DNA from: Chitinophaga pendula | GTDB lineage: Bacteria; Bacteroidota; Bacteroidia; Chitinophagales; Chitinophagaceae | Assembly: GCF_020386615.1 (NCBI RefSeq) | Contig: NZ_CP077769.1 | Coordinates: 7,241,501 to 7,305,500 of the forward strand | Length of the DNA: 64,000 bases | Direction of reading: 5' to 3' | Shown here: in pieces, positions 25,751-34,920 of the stretch | Layout: the number at the start of each line of letters is the position of its first letter | Position numbering within the stretch: the stretch's first letter is position 1 | Translations under genes and position numbers: made by a program | Notes under the pieces: generated by a model | Told to the model about the DNA's origin: nothing | The model's input: only the letters and a program-made list of their open reading frames with translations | The model's database searches: none

Positions 25751-28700
25751 TTATAAGGTAACTCCCAGGCTAAAAGCATAAGACCTCGTCCGGGGTAACA
25801 AGGTCGAGTTCTCAGAGGCTGATATCCCTGCCATCTCCGGATCCTGCCCTTTCAGCCGCTTGTCAGCGATCACAAATGCATTATTTACACTGATAGATAA
25901 CGCAACTTGTTTCACATTTCTGAGTAAAGGCAGGCGCTTGCTGGCCAAATTATACCCCAGCGACAGGAAATTACAGCGGATATGGCTGGCATTGACCGTA
26001 CGCAGGTCGCTGTAATTATACAGAGTATACCGGTAAAGCGTACTGCCATCCCGGCTGAGTGACAGATCCCTGAACTGATCGCCAATAGAGTAATGGTTAG
26101 GATAAAAGTTGAAGGAATAAATAGACGGGATGTTAGTGTATCGCTCATCCCCTGGTTGCTGCCAGCGATGTACCAGCTCCTGGCTGACGTTCCTGTCCGG
26201 CGCCGGCGGCCGGAAATAGCCCGAGCCTCCCGCCGGCGCCAACGGGTCGAGCCGCCGGTAATACTCCAGCTGTACGTTGAAACTGGTAGTAAAAGAGAAT
26301 TGTCTGTATTGTAACTGGGTATAAAATCCTCCGTTCATAATAGGCTCTGTAGCGCCGGAATAACGCATATACCGCATCGGCTGATCCCCTTTTAACAGTG
26401 ATGGGTCTTTGTCAACATCCAGGTATTGGAACTGCGGCTGACCGTCCTTGCCGGAAAGCCCCGCATATGGAAAAGACCATATTCCGCCTACCGGCATATC
26501 ATTGATCAGACCATCTCCGCTTACCAATGCCAGCTGATTAGGAGTATACCGTATGTTCGAAACCCGGTTCTTATTCCGCGATGCCTGCAGCTGCAGTATC
26601 CAATGCCAGTGTTTATTATCCAGCGCCGTATAGACAACAGATGCCTCCCAGCCAGTATTACTGATACTGCTTTCGTTAATATACATCTCTTTGATGCCAT
26701 ACTCCTGCGGTAAGGCTTTCCGGCTGATAATATCTGTAGACAACCGGTGATAATAGTCAAAGTTGAACTGGACCTTGCCACCGGCCAGGGCCAGTTCCAT
26801 ACCCGTATTCCAGGTCCGTGTCTTCTCCCATCCCAACATCGGATTAGATAGCTGTCTGATACCCAGGAAGAAATTGCCGGTCAGCGGATCCCTGCCTAAG
26901 TTGACCGGGTGCGTGCTGATATAAGGAGAGATCGTCTCTACAGTATTACCCTGATGCCCGTACGAAGCCTTCAATACCAACGCATGCGGGCATCGCCATT
27001 GGGAGGCCCAATGTTCCTGTAATACATCCCAGCGTACACCGGCAGACCATACCGGGTTAAAGCGTTGTTTTGAACCCATGGTGAACCGGTTGGATGCATC
27101 GTACCGTGCATTAACGCTGACCGTATACTTACGGTCATATACATATGCCGCACTTCCCAGCAGGGAAACGTAATTGGTCAGCAAACGACCGGTGCTGTAA
27201 TCTTCAGGGATATCTTTGGATGGGAGCAATTTGTAATGCGGAATGTTCCGGTCCCGTGAGGTGACCCGCGTATAAATAGTGCTACGTACCTCGGTGCCTG
27301 CCATAACATTGAACTCGTGCTGTTTTCTGGCACCGAAGGCTGGCGTGTAGGTAGCGATATTACGCCATGTATAAGCTTTCTTCAATAGCTGGTCTTCGTC
27401 CGAAATCCCGGGCCTTGGAGCAGGTACTCCGGGGGACTGCAGGCCGGGAGGAAACAATTCCGGTATATAAGGCCCTTTTCTTAAGAGAGCAACCGCATAA
27501 GATTGATCATCTGCCCTCCGCTGTTCGAGCGTACGTTCGTAACTGGGAGCAAACATGGATTCTATCTTGAGCGCGGGTAATACCTGCACACCTACCGTCA
27601 ACGCAGCGTTGATCGAATGATTCCGGCTGGTGTTCCCGGTATGCTGCAACTCATGCAGGAAGTTAAACGGCAGGTTGGGCCGACCCAATAACAGGTCATC
27701 CGGCTCATACAACTCGCCCATACTGGCATAATAATGTTCATTCACCCCCAATGCACGGTTGGTCATATAAGCATATTCATAAGGGTTCAACCCTTCATAA
27801 AATCCTTTTGTGGTCCTTGATGACGCATTGACGATCAGCCCAAGGGTAAATGATTTGTGCGGACGGGCATCCACACGCAACAGTGCGTTGACACGCTCCA
27901 TCTCATTGCCGATAGCACTGCCTTTCTCGTTAGTATAACCACCGGAAGCCCGGTAACTTAATTTGTCACTTCCTCCGCTGATGCTGAGATAATGGTTGTT
28001 GGACACTCCGTTCCGGAATAACACATCAAACCAGTCCGTATTATTTTGCTCCATACGGGCGATCTGCTGGTTGAAGGTGGCCTGGTCGATCTCTTTATGC
28101 AACAGCCGGTACATAGCGCCTTCATAGCCTGTCAGCAACAGGTTTTCGTCAGGGAATATGATACCTTTTTCATAGATCTCCCTGGAAAAGGCAACACGGT
28201 CTGCCGAGTTCATTAAACCCCGGTGACGGTAAGTCGGCTGGCTGGTAACGGTAATATCGGTGCGATAATACAGTTGCGGAGGGCCTGGTTTGCCCTTTTT
28301 AGTAGTCACGACGATCACGCCGTTGGCGGCTCTCGAACCATAAATAGCAGTGGCAGCGGCGTCTTTCAGGAAGGTGATATCTTCAATATCTGCAGGGTTC
28401 AAACCGGAAATGCTATTGCCGCGTATACTTAAACCGGCATCAAGTGATGCCAGCTCTTCCCGGCTTAACAAACCTGTCAGTTGCTGCCCCTGGTAGGGAG
28501 CAGGATCTTCCCGAACGATACCATCTACTACCCATATCGGCTCCCGGTTACCTACCAGCGTTGCTGTTCCCCGTATCCGTATCTGGGGGTTCGCGCCCAC
28601 CCCGCCGGAATTGATCATCACATTCACCCCGGGGATACGGCCTTGCAACAGCTGATCCACCCGGTGTACGCCGGGCTGGTCCAACAGGCTACCTTTCACT

Positions 28701-29398
28701 TTTGATGCAGCACCCGTCATCTCCCAGGGCTGCATCTGCTGGTATCCGGTAATATATACCTCTCCCATATCCTGCACCTGGCTTTTCAACTGTACCCTGA
28801 TCTGGCTGCGTCCTGCTATAGGCACCTGTATCGGCTCGTAGCCCAGGCAGGAAAAGCGTAAGGTGCCCTGGAACGGCGCCGTAATGGTATAACGTCCCTG
28901 CTCATTCGTATAGGTGCCGGCGCTACTGTTGGGTAATACCACACTGGCCCTGGGCAAAGGCTCCCCATGATCGTCAATGACGGTACCGGTAATGTTGAGC
29001 AGACTATCCTGGCTGTCATCCTCACCGGCTGTCATCGCCTGGCGGATAATCACAATACCGCGTGTCACCACATATTCCTGTGAGGTACCTTGCAATGCAC
29101 GGTCCAGCACCCTTGATAATGGCTCGCCAGTCATATCCAGGGTGATCCGGTGCTGCAAGGTAGCCTTCCCGGCAGTATATATAAATTGTACGTTCACCTG
29201 TTTGCGCAGCAGCTGCAATAACTCACTCAAAGATACCTGGTGGGCTTTCACCGTTACCGGCTGAGAGAGTATTTCATTGTGTTGCTGGGCGTACAGAGGC
29301 TGGCCATAAAAGAAACCGGCTGCGTACAAGATCGCGCAGTATATTAGTTGCTTCCATAGACGAAAGCAAAGCCGGTTGGCCAGGATACGGGTTCTCAT
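25751..29398 (-). CDS. SusC/RagA-family transporter with N-terminal STN signalling domain
   Basis: A 1,215-residue outer-membrane transporter. After the signal peptide (ending LYAQ, about residue 38) comes a secretin/TonB N-terminal (STN) domain (about 48-118, VSLSELLQLLRKQVNVQFIY), then a carboxypeptidase-like domain (ITGTVIDDHGEPLPRASVVL), the plug (EPIWVVDGIVREDP, FLKDAAATAIYGSRAANGV) and the barrel. The STN domain contacts the periplasmic part of a FecR anti-sigma factor, so transport is coupled to transcription. A FecR gene lies just upstream (30087-31124), which is the obvious partner. It leads an operon with SusD and the Mx1-like lipoprotein. Confidence 0.96.
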   Translation of the reverse strand: MRTRILANRLCFRLWKQLIYCAILYAAGFFYGQPLYAQQHNEILSQPVTVKAHQVSLSELLQLLRKQVNVQFIYTAGKATLQHRITLDMTGEPLSRVLDRALQGTSQEYVVTRGIVIIRQAMTAGEDDSQDSLLNITGTVIDDHGEPLPRASVVLPNSSAGTYTNEQGRYTITAPFQGTLRFSCLGYEPIQVPIAGRSQIRVQLKSQVQDMGEVYITGYQQMQPWEMTGAASKVKGSLLDQPGVHRVDQLLQGRIPGVNVMINSGGVGANPQIRIRGTATLVGNREPIWVVDGIVREDPAPYQGQQLTGLLSREELASLDAGLSIRGNSISGLNPADIEDITFLKDAAATAIYGSRAANGVIVVTTKKGKPGPPQLYYRTDITVTSQPTYRHRGLMNSADRVAFSREIYEKGIIFPDENLLLTGYEGAMYRLLHKEIDQATFNQQIARMEQNNTDWFDVLFRNGVSNNHYLSISGGSDKLSYRASGGYTNEKGSAIGNEMERVNALLRVDARPHKSFTLGLIVNASSRTTKGFYEGLNPYEYAYMTNRALGVNEHYYASMGELYEPDDLLLGRPNLPFNFLHELQHTGNTSRNHSINAALTVGVQVLPALKIESMFAPSYERTLEQRRADDQSYAVALLRKGPYIPELFPPGLQSPGVPAPRPGISDEDQLLKKAYTWRNIATYTPAFGARKQHEFNVMAGTEVRSTIYTRVTSRDRNIPHYKLLPSKDIPEDYSTGRLLTNYVSLLGSAAYVYDRKYTVSVNARYDASNRFTMGSKQRFNPVWSAGVRWDVLQEHWASQWRCPHALVLKASYGHQGNTVETISPYISTHPVNLGRDPLTGNFFLGIRQLSNPMLGWEKTRTWNTGMELALAGGKVQFNFDYYHRLSTDIISRKALPQEYGIKEMYINESSISNTGWEASVVYTALDNKHWHWILQLQASRNKNRVSNIRYTPNQLALVSGDGLINDMPVGGIWSFPYAGLSGKDGQPQFQYLDVDKDPSLLKGDQPMRYMRYSGATEPIMNGGFYTQLQYRQFSFTTSFNVQLEYYRRLDPLAPAGGSGYFRPPAPDRNVSQELVHRWQQPGDERYTNIPSIYSFNFYPNHYSIGDQFRDLSLSRDGSTLYRYTLYNYSDLRTVNASHIRCNFLSLGYNLASKRLPLLRNVKQVALSISVNNAFVIADKRLKGQDPEMAGISASENSTLLPRTRSYAFSLGVTL

Positions 29399-29808
29399 TC
29401 GGAGATGCCTGATTTTTAGTTGATAGCAAAAGCGTTCTTCGTGAACAGGGATATTGCGGGCATAGTGCGCCGGATTACCTGTGTCTGTGTCCTAAATGGT
29501 TTTGCAGCTTATACTCCGGTATAGCAGACGATTGGTTGTGTACAAATACTCCAATAAAGCTGTTATTAAAAAACAAGGAAATACTGATGGTGTTTGTCCA
29601 ATTAGAGATATAGCCTTTCTCAAGTCAGCATACCTATTCTTGTATCTAAAGTTAAACTATAATTTCAAAACTAGGTAGTGTTTTTACCTCACAAACATCA
29701 TATTAGTATATGATTGACCGTAAGAAACTGTTTCTCCCTCATTCCTAAACAGATAGGCATGCTAATCCCTTACTGACGGCACTCTACTGCATTCCGCTTA
29801 CAGCAACA
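29399..29808. other. 410-base leader region of the STN-SusC operon
   Basis: No gene is seen. It carries a promoter-like pair on the minus strand (29666-29695) that would leave a leader of about 260 bases before SusC. Within the leader are the inverted repeats GTTC-TTCGT-GAAC (about 29434-29446) and TATAC-TCCG-GTATA (about 29511-29524). A long leader fits possible post-transcriptional control. Confidence 0.4.
29666..29695 (-). promoter_or_regulatory. Bacteroidota-type promoter of the STN-SusC operon
   Basis: On the minus strand TTTG (29695-29692), 18 bases, then TAGTTTTG (29673-29666) matches the -33 TTTG / -7 TAnnTTTG arrangement of the primary sigma factor of this phylum. It lies between the small membrane protein gene and SusC. 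Confidence 0.45.
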
Positions 29809-29994
29809 CTACAGCTTTCTGAAGAGGGTAAGACAGATAACCACCAGTAAAAATGCCGCAGCCATATGTATAATAGCCAGACAAATCATCAGGATGGCCG
29901 ACGTATCAGGAAGATCGAAAAAGGGTAAAACGGCTACAGTCAGGAAAATAATAGCCAGACATAACAGGATATAGAAAGGGATACGATATCTCAT
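29809..29994 (-). CDS. Small two-helix membrane protein, unknown function
   Basis: A 61-residue frame MRYRIPFYILLCLAIIF... with two hydrophobic helices (about 6-27 and 34-56) around a short FDLPDTSA loop and a basic C-terminus (LFRKL). Composition is typical of a real small membrane protein. It follows the FecR gene on the same strand by 92 bases and may be part of that transcript. I recognise no family and infer no function. Confidence 0.45.
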   Translation of the reverse strand: MRYRIPFYILLCLAIIFLTVAVLPFFDLPDTSAILMICLAIIHMAAAFLLVVICLTLFRKL

Positions 29995-30086
29995 AAGTTT
30001 GAGGTATTGGGGTTCAAAATGCTCATGCCCTATCAGGGATAAAAGCTAAGTTAAGCAGATTTAGCAGGAATATGGTTAACCGGAAG

Positions 30087-31124
30087 TTATGGGTGATCCG
30101 AAAAGATCAGCGTATGGTCTTGCTTTTTGACATCTACATGTAATACATCAGAAAGTACGGCTTCCAGGGTAGAGATATCGGGTATGTCAAGTGCCGCATT
30201 GATCAGATAACTGTTCATAGTGCTATCTTTCAGGATCACACGGTAACCGTAATAGTCTTCTATTTGTTGTATCACCTCACGCAGCGGTGTATCTGTAAAG
30301 GTGAATTTGCCCTTCTTCCAGCTGCTGGCACGGGATGTGTCGGCAGCCAGCAATTGAGGGGCCTGCCCATCGATATAAGTGATCGCCTGGCCGGGTAAGA
30401 GACGTTGTTCCGGATACACTGCATCTTTATAGCGGACAGTGATCCGGCCGCTGTTAAGCACTACCTGCGCCGTCTGCCGTCGGGTATGTACATTAAAGCT
30501 GGTACCCGTTACGATCACATCCAGTGTCGGCGTATGGACGATAAAAGGTTGCAAGTGCTGATCTTTGTCTGTAATCTGCCGCGTAATATCAAAAAATGCC
30601 TCCCCCGCTATCCATACTTCCCGGGTGCTGCCCCGGAAATGAGTAGGATAACGCAGAACGGAATTAGCATTGAGCGTAATGACGGACGCGTCTGGCAATG
30701 TGACCTGCCGGCGCAGGGCATCTGCCGTGCGGATGGTCGTATGACGATCGCCGAACCACCACCAGATACCAAAAGACAATAAAAAGAGGATAACCGCAGC
30801 TGCCCACATCCGGGTATGCTGCCAGTAAAGGCGACGCTGCTTCGTCACCTTACGGGCAGGCGTGTCGGTACCTGCCTCTATATGCTGCCAAAGCCGCTCT
30901 ATCTGCTCATCGCTGGGCGATTGTTCAAGAAAACGTAATTTGGTGATCATATCCCGGGCAGCCTGCACTTCTGACTCCTTCTCAGGGTGTAACTGCAAAA
31001 ACTGTCGCCAGAAAGCCTGTAGCTCTGCCGGATTGTGCTTTACCCATTCCAGAAAACATTCATCTGCCAGGTAATCAGCAACCGCATAACGTGCATAAGT
31101 CTCGTAAGTAGGATGACGTCTCAT
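30087..31124 (-). CDS. FecR-family anti-sigma factor
   Basis: A 345-residue inner-membrane signal transducer. The N-terminal ~105 residues are cytoplasmic and bind the sigma factor. One membrane helix (MWAAAVILFLLSFGIWWWF) follows. The periplasmic FecR domain contains VTLPDASVITLNANSVLRYP and EVWIAGEAFFDI, and the C-terminal DUF4974 domain contains FTDTPLREVIQQIEDYYGY. It keeps an ECF sigma factor inactive until the STN domain of its transporter signals. The sigma gene is not adjacent: three genes separate it from 34921-35538. The STN-SusC gene follows. ATG 31133 is three codons upstream and is an alternative start. Confidence 0.94.
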   Translation of the reverse strand: MRRHPTYETYARYAVADYLADECFLEWVKHNPAELQAFWRQFLQLHPEKESEVQAARDMITKLRFLEQSPSDEQIERLWQHIEAGTDTPARKVTKQRRLYWQHTRMWAAAVILFLLSFGIWWWFGDRHTTIRTADALRRQVTLPDASVITLNANSVLRYPTHFRGSTREVWIAGEAFFDITRQITDKDQHLQPFIVHTPTLDVIVTGTSFNVHTRRQTAQVVLNSGRITVRYKDAVYPEQRLLPGQAITYIDGQAPQLLAADTSRASSWKKGKFTFTDTPLREVIQQIEDYYGYRVILKDSTMNSYLINAALDIPDISTLEAVLSDVLHVDVKKQDHTLIFSDHP

Positions 31125-31355
31125 AGTGTGCATCTGTCCAATCCCATTATCAACAATAAGGAATTGCCTCTTCCCGTAAAAGTTACGAATTATTTTCCAG
31201 TCGGCATGGCCGGAATACTAGTTCCTTCAACCAACCTCCTGAAACGGAAGGGCAGATCAGTAATATCACTTGTGTATAACGACAAATACAGATATATTCG
31301 TATAGTGGGCGATGTTAGTATCCGAAAATACCTTCACCGCCCCTGTATATACAGG

Positions 31356-32951
31356 TTAAAAATTGTAAGTAAAAGACAAACTGGCACCTGTATAAGCCGG
31401 TACCATCCGGCAGATACCTCCCACGCACAATAGCCCGGCCCGCTGCCGTCCATAACTGAGCGACACCCGCGCGGCCTTGTATGTAAACGCACTGCCGAAA
31501 TTATAATAATGTATCTTTTTAGTCTGATAGTTCACCATATCTCCGGCAAATACCGACCAGCCAGGTACTTTACTGTACTCTACTAGCAAAGCTCCCCAGT
31601 TACCCTCATCGTCTTTGGTCCACAGATGTTGTAACTCAGCCCTGATCGTATTCTTCCGGTTGATGGTATACTGTATATCTGCTATCGCCGTATTGGCATG
31701 TACCACACCATATTTACCGCCTTGTATATACTCTTTGTTGTAATGAAGGTTCATATACGACAGGATCGTTTTCAATGCCGGCGACCACTTCTTCTCCAGT
31801 GTCACGTTCAGGTCCCGGTACAATAAGGTCGGTCCTACCCGCCAGAAATCAGCAGTAAAACCTTCCTTACCTCTTGTCTGGAATGTGTCCAGGTTATGAT
31901 AAAGAGAGGCTGTCAGCGACAATTTAGTGCCGTATTTACCGCCCAATGCCGTACCCCGCTTGAACTGGTAGTAGATGTCTGCTTTGCCGCCCATCTCACC
32001 CAGCGTCTGTGTCGCATAAGGATAGATATTAGGCAGCGCATAAGTGTACAACTTCGTCATCGCAGGCAGATAGTTGACAGTACCGATGTTATCTGTCGCT
32101 CCCCTGTCCGATCTGAAATCCATGCTCTCCAGCCGCCGGAATGCCAGATCGATGCCCAGTCCTTTATTGGTGGTGATCACCTGGCCAATGTACAATGCAC
32201 TGCCGGGCTTCTGGATGTTCTTGTTCAGGTCCATCGGGTCAGCACTTTTGTATACATACTCCGTATTCAACTGGTAGTGGGCGCTTGAGATACCTAACCG
32301 GCCCGAGTAAGCATTCACCGCCGGCGGAAAATGTTCATCCGGACCCGTATAGTCCTGGTAACGGTTTATATAGCTACCGCCTACTGTTAATTCCCAGCTG
32401 CGTTTTTTGCCTAGTAGCTGCAACAGGTCGAGTTCCAGGTCAGCACCGCGTATACGCCCATTACCGTTATCCATCAGGATACGCTGCAATCCGTAAGATG
32501 CCTTAAATCGTATGCCACCGATTGGCGTAAACCTTACATTCACCCCATCCAGCACGTTGTCAAGCCCTAGCTGCCGCTCTTCATAAGTCCGGAAGATCAA
32601 ACCGTTTCCGTACTGCTCATAAAAATGCCCGGCAGTAATATCGATCTTGTCCGTACGGTAACCGGCAAACCGATGCGTGATCTTCGTCCCCTTCAGGCCG
32701 TTCACATATCCTTGTAATGCAGGTAAGTAACCTTCCAGTTGTACGCCGGCATAAAAATTCTTCAGCGTATAGTTGAGGGTGAAATAAGTGTTGGAACCAA
32801 AATGGTCATTAGGGGCTTGCGCTGCCGTTACCTTGTCATCCACATAATACTGATGCGTCGTCTCCAGCCCTCCGCTTAGCTTGCCGGGTATCTCCTGCGC
32901 AAAGGCAGGAGCACTGTACCCGGCCAGCAGTAATAGCCATAGTTTTTTCAT
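31356..32951 (-). CDS. DUF6029-family outer-membrane beta-barrel protein
   Basis: A 531-residue exported protein with signal peptide (MKKLWLLLLAGYSAPAFAQ). The remainder is a run of alternating aromatic/polar beta strands ending in phenylalanine (ASLSFTYNF), typical of an outer-membrane barrel. Segments such as GHFYEQYGNGLIFRTYEERQ and LDNVLDGVNVRFTP match what I remember of the DUF6029 family. The role is unknown; family members commonly sit beside Omp28-like and TlpA-like genes, as here. It starts just after the TlpA gene (94 bases). Confidence 0.75.
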   Translation of the reverse strand: MKKLWLLLLAGYSAPAFAQEIPGKLSGGLETTHQYYVDDKVTAAQAPNDHFGSNTYFTLNYTLKNFYAGVQLEGYLPALQGYVNGLKGTKITHRFAGYRTDKIDITAGHFYEQYGNGLIFRTYEERQLGLDNVLDGVNVRFTPIGGIRFKASYGLQRILMDNGNGRIRGADLELDLLQLLGKKRSWELTVGGSYINRYQDYTGPDEHFPPAVNAYSGRLGISSAHYQLNTEYVYKSADPMDLNKNIQKPGSALYIGQVITTNKGLGIDLAFRRLESMDFRSDRGATDNIGTVNYLPAMTKLYTYALPNIYPYATQTLGEMGGKADIYYQFKRGTALGGKYGTKLSLTASLYHNLDTFQTRGKEGFTADFWRVGPTLLYRDLNVTLEKKWSPALKTILSYMNLHYNKEYIQGGKYGVVHANTAIADIQYTINRKNTIRAELQHLWTKDDEGNWGALLVEYSKVPGWSVFAGDMVNYQTKKIHYYNFGSAFTYKAARVSLSYGRQRAGLLCVGGICRMVPAYTGASLSFTYNF

Positions 32952-33045
32952 GTAAGCTGATAATGGTATTGTTCAATAATATGGCCGTAAGCAGCCATGA
33001 CCGGACACAGCAAGTGATCCGGCCAATCGTCTCGTAACGTTGGGT

Positions 33046-33570
33046 TTATGGCTGCGCGAGCTTTTTGACGCTGTCGTACAACGTATGCTCGTCGCCGGGA
33101 TTGTAGCCGGCATGCCGCTCTACGATCCGGCCCTGGCCATCCAGCACCAGCGTATAGGGAATATTGGCAATACCCAGCGCACGGCGCAACTCCTGGTTGT
33201 AGTCGTTGTATACAGTATACTCCCAACCCCTGGAGGCTACCAGCGATTTGATACCGGCACTTGTCCTGGCATCATCTATGGAGATCGCTACCAGCTTGAC
33301 ACCAGATTCCCGCTTCCAGTCCGGATAATTGTCAGCAATAGCCTCCAGCTCCGAAATACAGGGTTTGCACCAGGTCGCCCAGAAACTGATCACAACCGGC
33401 TTGCCGTCGTTTTCAATGTTCGATACCGACACCAGTTTACCTTCCATATCTTTCACTTGTACACTGGGTAGTTTTTGCTCCTTCAACTGAGCATAGGTAG
33501 TAGAATGGCAAAGCAGTGTCAACACGGCGATACCAAACATTATAAGCAGATGTGCAGACAATTTGTTCAT
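33046..33570 (-). CDS. TlpA-like thioredoxin-fold protein, exported
   Basis: A 174-residue protein with signal peptide (ending TTYAQ, about residue 28) and an AhpC/TlpA-type thioredoxin domain. The active site reads FWATWCKPCISE (WCKPC). VAISIDDARTS and IPYTLVLDGQGRIV with the cis-proline complete the fold. It should act in the periplasm as a thiol-disulfide reductant. The neighbour is another thioredoxin-fold lipoprotein with a CxxC, suggesting they exchange electrons. A terminator-like hairpin lies directly before its start codon. Confidence 0.93.
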   Translation of the reverse strand: MNKLSAHLLIMFGIAVLTLLCHSTTYAQLKEQKLPSVQVKDMEGKLVSVSNIENDGKPVVISFWATWCKPCISELEAIADNYPDWKRESGVKLVAISIDDARTSAGIKSLVASRGWEYTVYNDYNQELRRALGIANIPYTLVLDGQGRIVERHAGYNPGDEHTLYDSVKKLAQP

Positions 33571-33590
33571 GGTAATATGCTGATAATGTG

Positions 33591-33667
33591 AAAAAATAGG
33601 TCTGGCGCCAGTAACCGCATAGTCAGCGTACCTTCTATGTGCCCTTCACAGCACTGGCCACCAGACC
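33591..33667 (-). terminator. Hairpin plus T-run between Omp28-like and TlpA genes (possible attenuator)
   Basis: On the minus strand GGTCTGG-TG-GCCAGT pairs with ACTGGC-G-CCAGACC (33667-33653 and 33612-33599), enclosing about 40 bases with a further small CATAG/CTATG pair. Right after the stem comes TATTTTTT. The structure ends about 20 bases before the TlpA start codon, so it can either end the Omp28-like transcript or attenuate the downstream genes. Confidence 0.65.
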
Positions 33668-33703
33668 CGAGATGGTTGGCATATTTATGATTGGAATGTA
33701 GGA

Positions 33704-34636
33704 TCAATCAAATGCTTGTGTTTTGCCAGCGCCTACTACCTGTGCATTATACACGGCAATAAGTTTACCTTCATCATCCTGTCCATACACAAAAGCAACT
33801 ACCTGTACGTTAGCCGCAGTATAATTGCTGATGTCGATCGTATACTTTTTAGTGAAGATGGCGCCTTTCACTTTGTAATCGCCGGGAATCTCATCACCAT
33901 TCGCATCAGTAGCTACTTTCCTGATCACATGATCCAGCACATAATTGTCGATGCTCTTAGGCAGGTCAGGCAACTTAGACAATAAAGGAATACCTTTATA
34001 AGCAGCGTTACCGGCATAGTAGTTTTCCTGTTTGCCTTTCAATCCGCTTTCCAGCACATAGATCACCAGTTTACGTTTCTGATCATTTACAGCAGTACCC
34101 GAACCTACTTTCGCTACCACTTCCAGGTTAGTACCCGTTACGGTAGTAGCAAGTGAAATGCCCAGAGGAGCATCGCCTTTCAGCGCTTCAGTAGTGGCAG
34201 ATTCTGCTGCAGCAAAAGTTGGTTTGATACTGTTACCGGCATAGTCGAAATCAGCTTCTGCCTTACGGCCGATCACTGTGGTCGGAAATCCCGTTACACC
34301 TAACTTATCCATGATAGCTTGTGTAACCGTCTTGTCGATCGCAAATGCATCACCATAGTGCATGGCAGTAATAATTAGGTTAGGTTGCTTCTTTGCCAGC
34401 TCCTCCAGCAGGATCGGCATACGCGGACACCAGCCGCACCACAGCCCGGTAAACTCTTCTGCAATCGTCTTTTTGGTATACTTGGCAGGTGCGCCCATCT
34501 CTACACCATTGGGACCAGGGCCAGGGCCGGGACCAGGACCAGGATTGTCGTCTTTCTTACTGGAACAGGCCACAGCAAGTAACAGACTAAAGGCTAACGC
34601 AAATTTTTTGTAGGGGATGTTGGTTTTTGAATACAT
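33704..34636 (-). CDS. Omp28-like thioredoxin-fold lipoprotein
   Basis: A 310-residue lipoprotein. From ATG 34636 it has a signal peptide with lipobox LAVACS (cysteine about residue 23), a Gly-Pro repeat linker (about 31-42) and a thioredoxin-like domain beginning TIAEEFTGLWCGWCPRMP, whose CGWC is a redox-type CxxC. The C-terminal half is an Omp28-family beta domain (NYVLDHVIRKV, AANVQVVAFVYGQDDEGKL). Omp28 proteins are surface lipoproteins of unknown role. The reading frame continues 13 codons upstream, but ATG 34636 fits the signal peptide best. It lies in a run of sigma factor, Omp28, TlpA, DUF6029 and FecR genes. Confidence 0.85.
   Translation of the reverse strand: MYSKTNIPYKKFALAFSLLLAVACSSKKDDNPGPGPGPGPGPNGVEMGAPAKYTKKTIAEEFTGLWCGWCPRMPILLEELAKKQPNLIITAMHYGDAFAIDKTVTQAIMDKLGVTGFPTTVIGRKAEADFDYAGNSIKPTFAAAESATTEALKGDAPLGISLATTVTGTNLEVVAKVGSGTAVNDQKRKLVIYVLESGLKGKQENYYAGNAAYKGIPLLSKLPDLPKSIDNYVLDHVIRKVATDANGDEIPGDYKVKGAIFTKKYTIDISNYTAANVQVVAFVYGQDDEGKLIAVYNAQVVGAGKTQAFD
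34511..34543 (-). repeat. Gly-Pro codon tract
   Basis: Thirty-three bases of repeating GG(N)CC(N) units on the coding strand encode five to six Gly-Pro pairs directly after the lipid-anchor region of the Omp28-like protein. It probably acts as a flexible surface tether. Synonymous third positions vary, so it is not a pure microsatellite, but length variation between strains is plausible. Confidence 0.8.
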
Positions 34637-34920
34637 ACTTTCTAGTTTTTGGTTATAAAAGGTTCTCAAAGGCATTGCTGTAATGTGAGCTACAGTACAG
34701 CATACAGCGTCCCTGCCCGCACTGTGGTGTAAGTGCCGGCTAATGGATTGTATAATATGGTCTATATAGATCGGGTCCGGATAGTCTCTTATACTGTATG
34801 AATGGTTGGCAACATACAGGGGGCGTGACTCTCTATATAATCATATACAGCAGTCCCATTTTTCTTCCCTTCCGGGAATAGTTTTTTTTGAAATTTTTTT
34901 TTCGCTCGCTACCGCAACGG

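Noticed and set aside
34511..34543. Possible CRISPR-like or microsatellite repeat
   Set aside because: It is simply a Gly-Pro coding tract within the Omp28-like gene, with no spacers.
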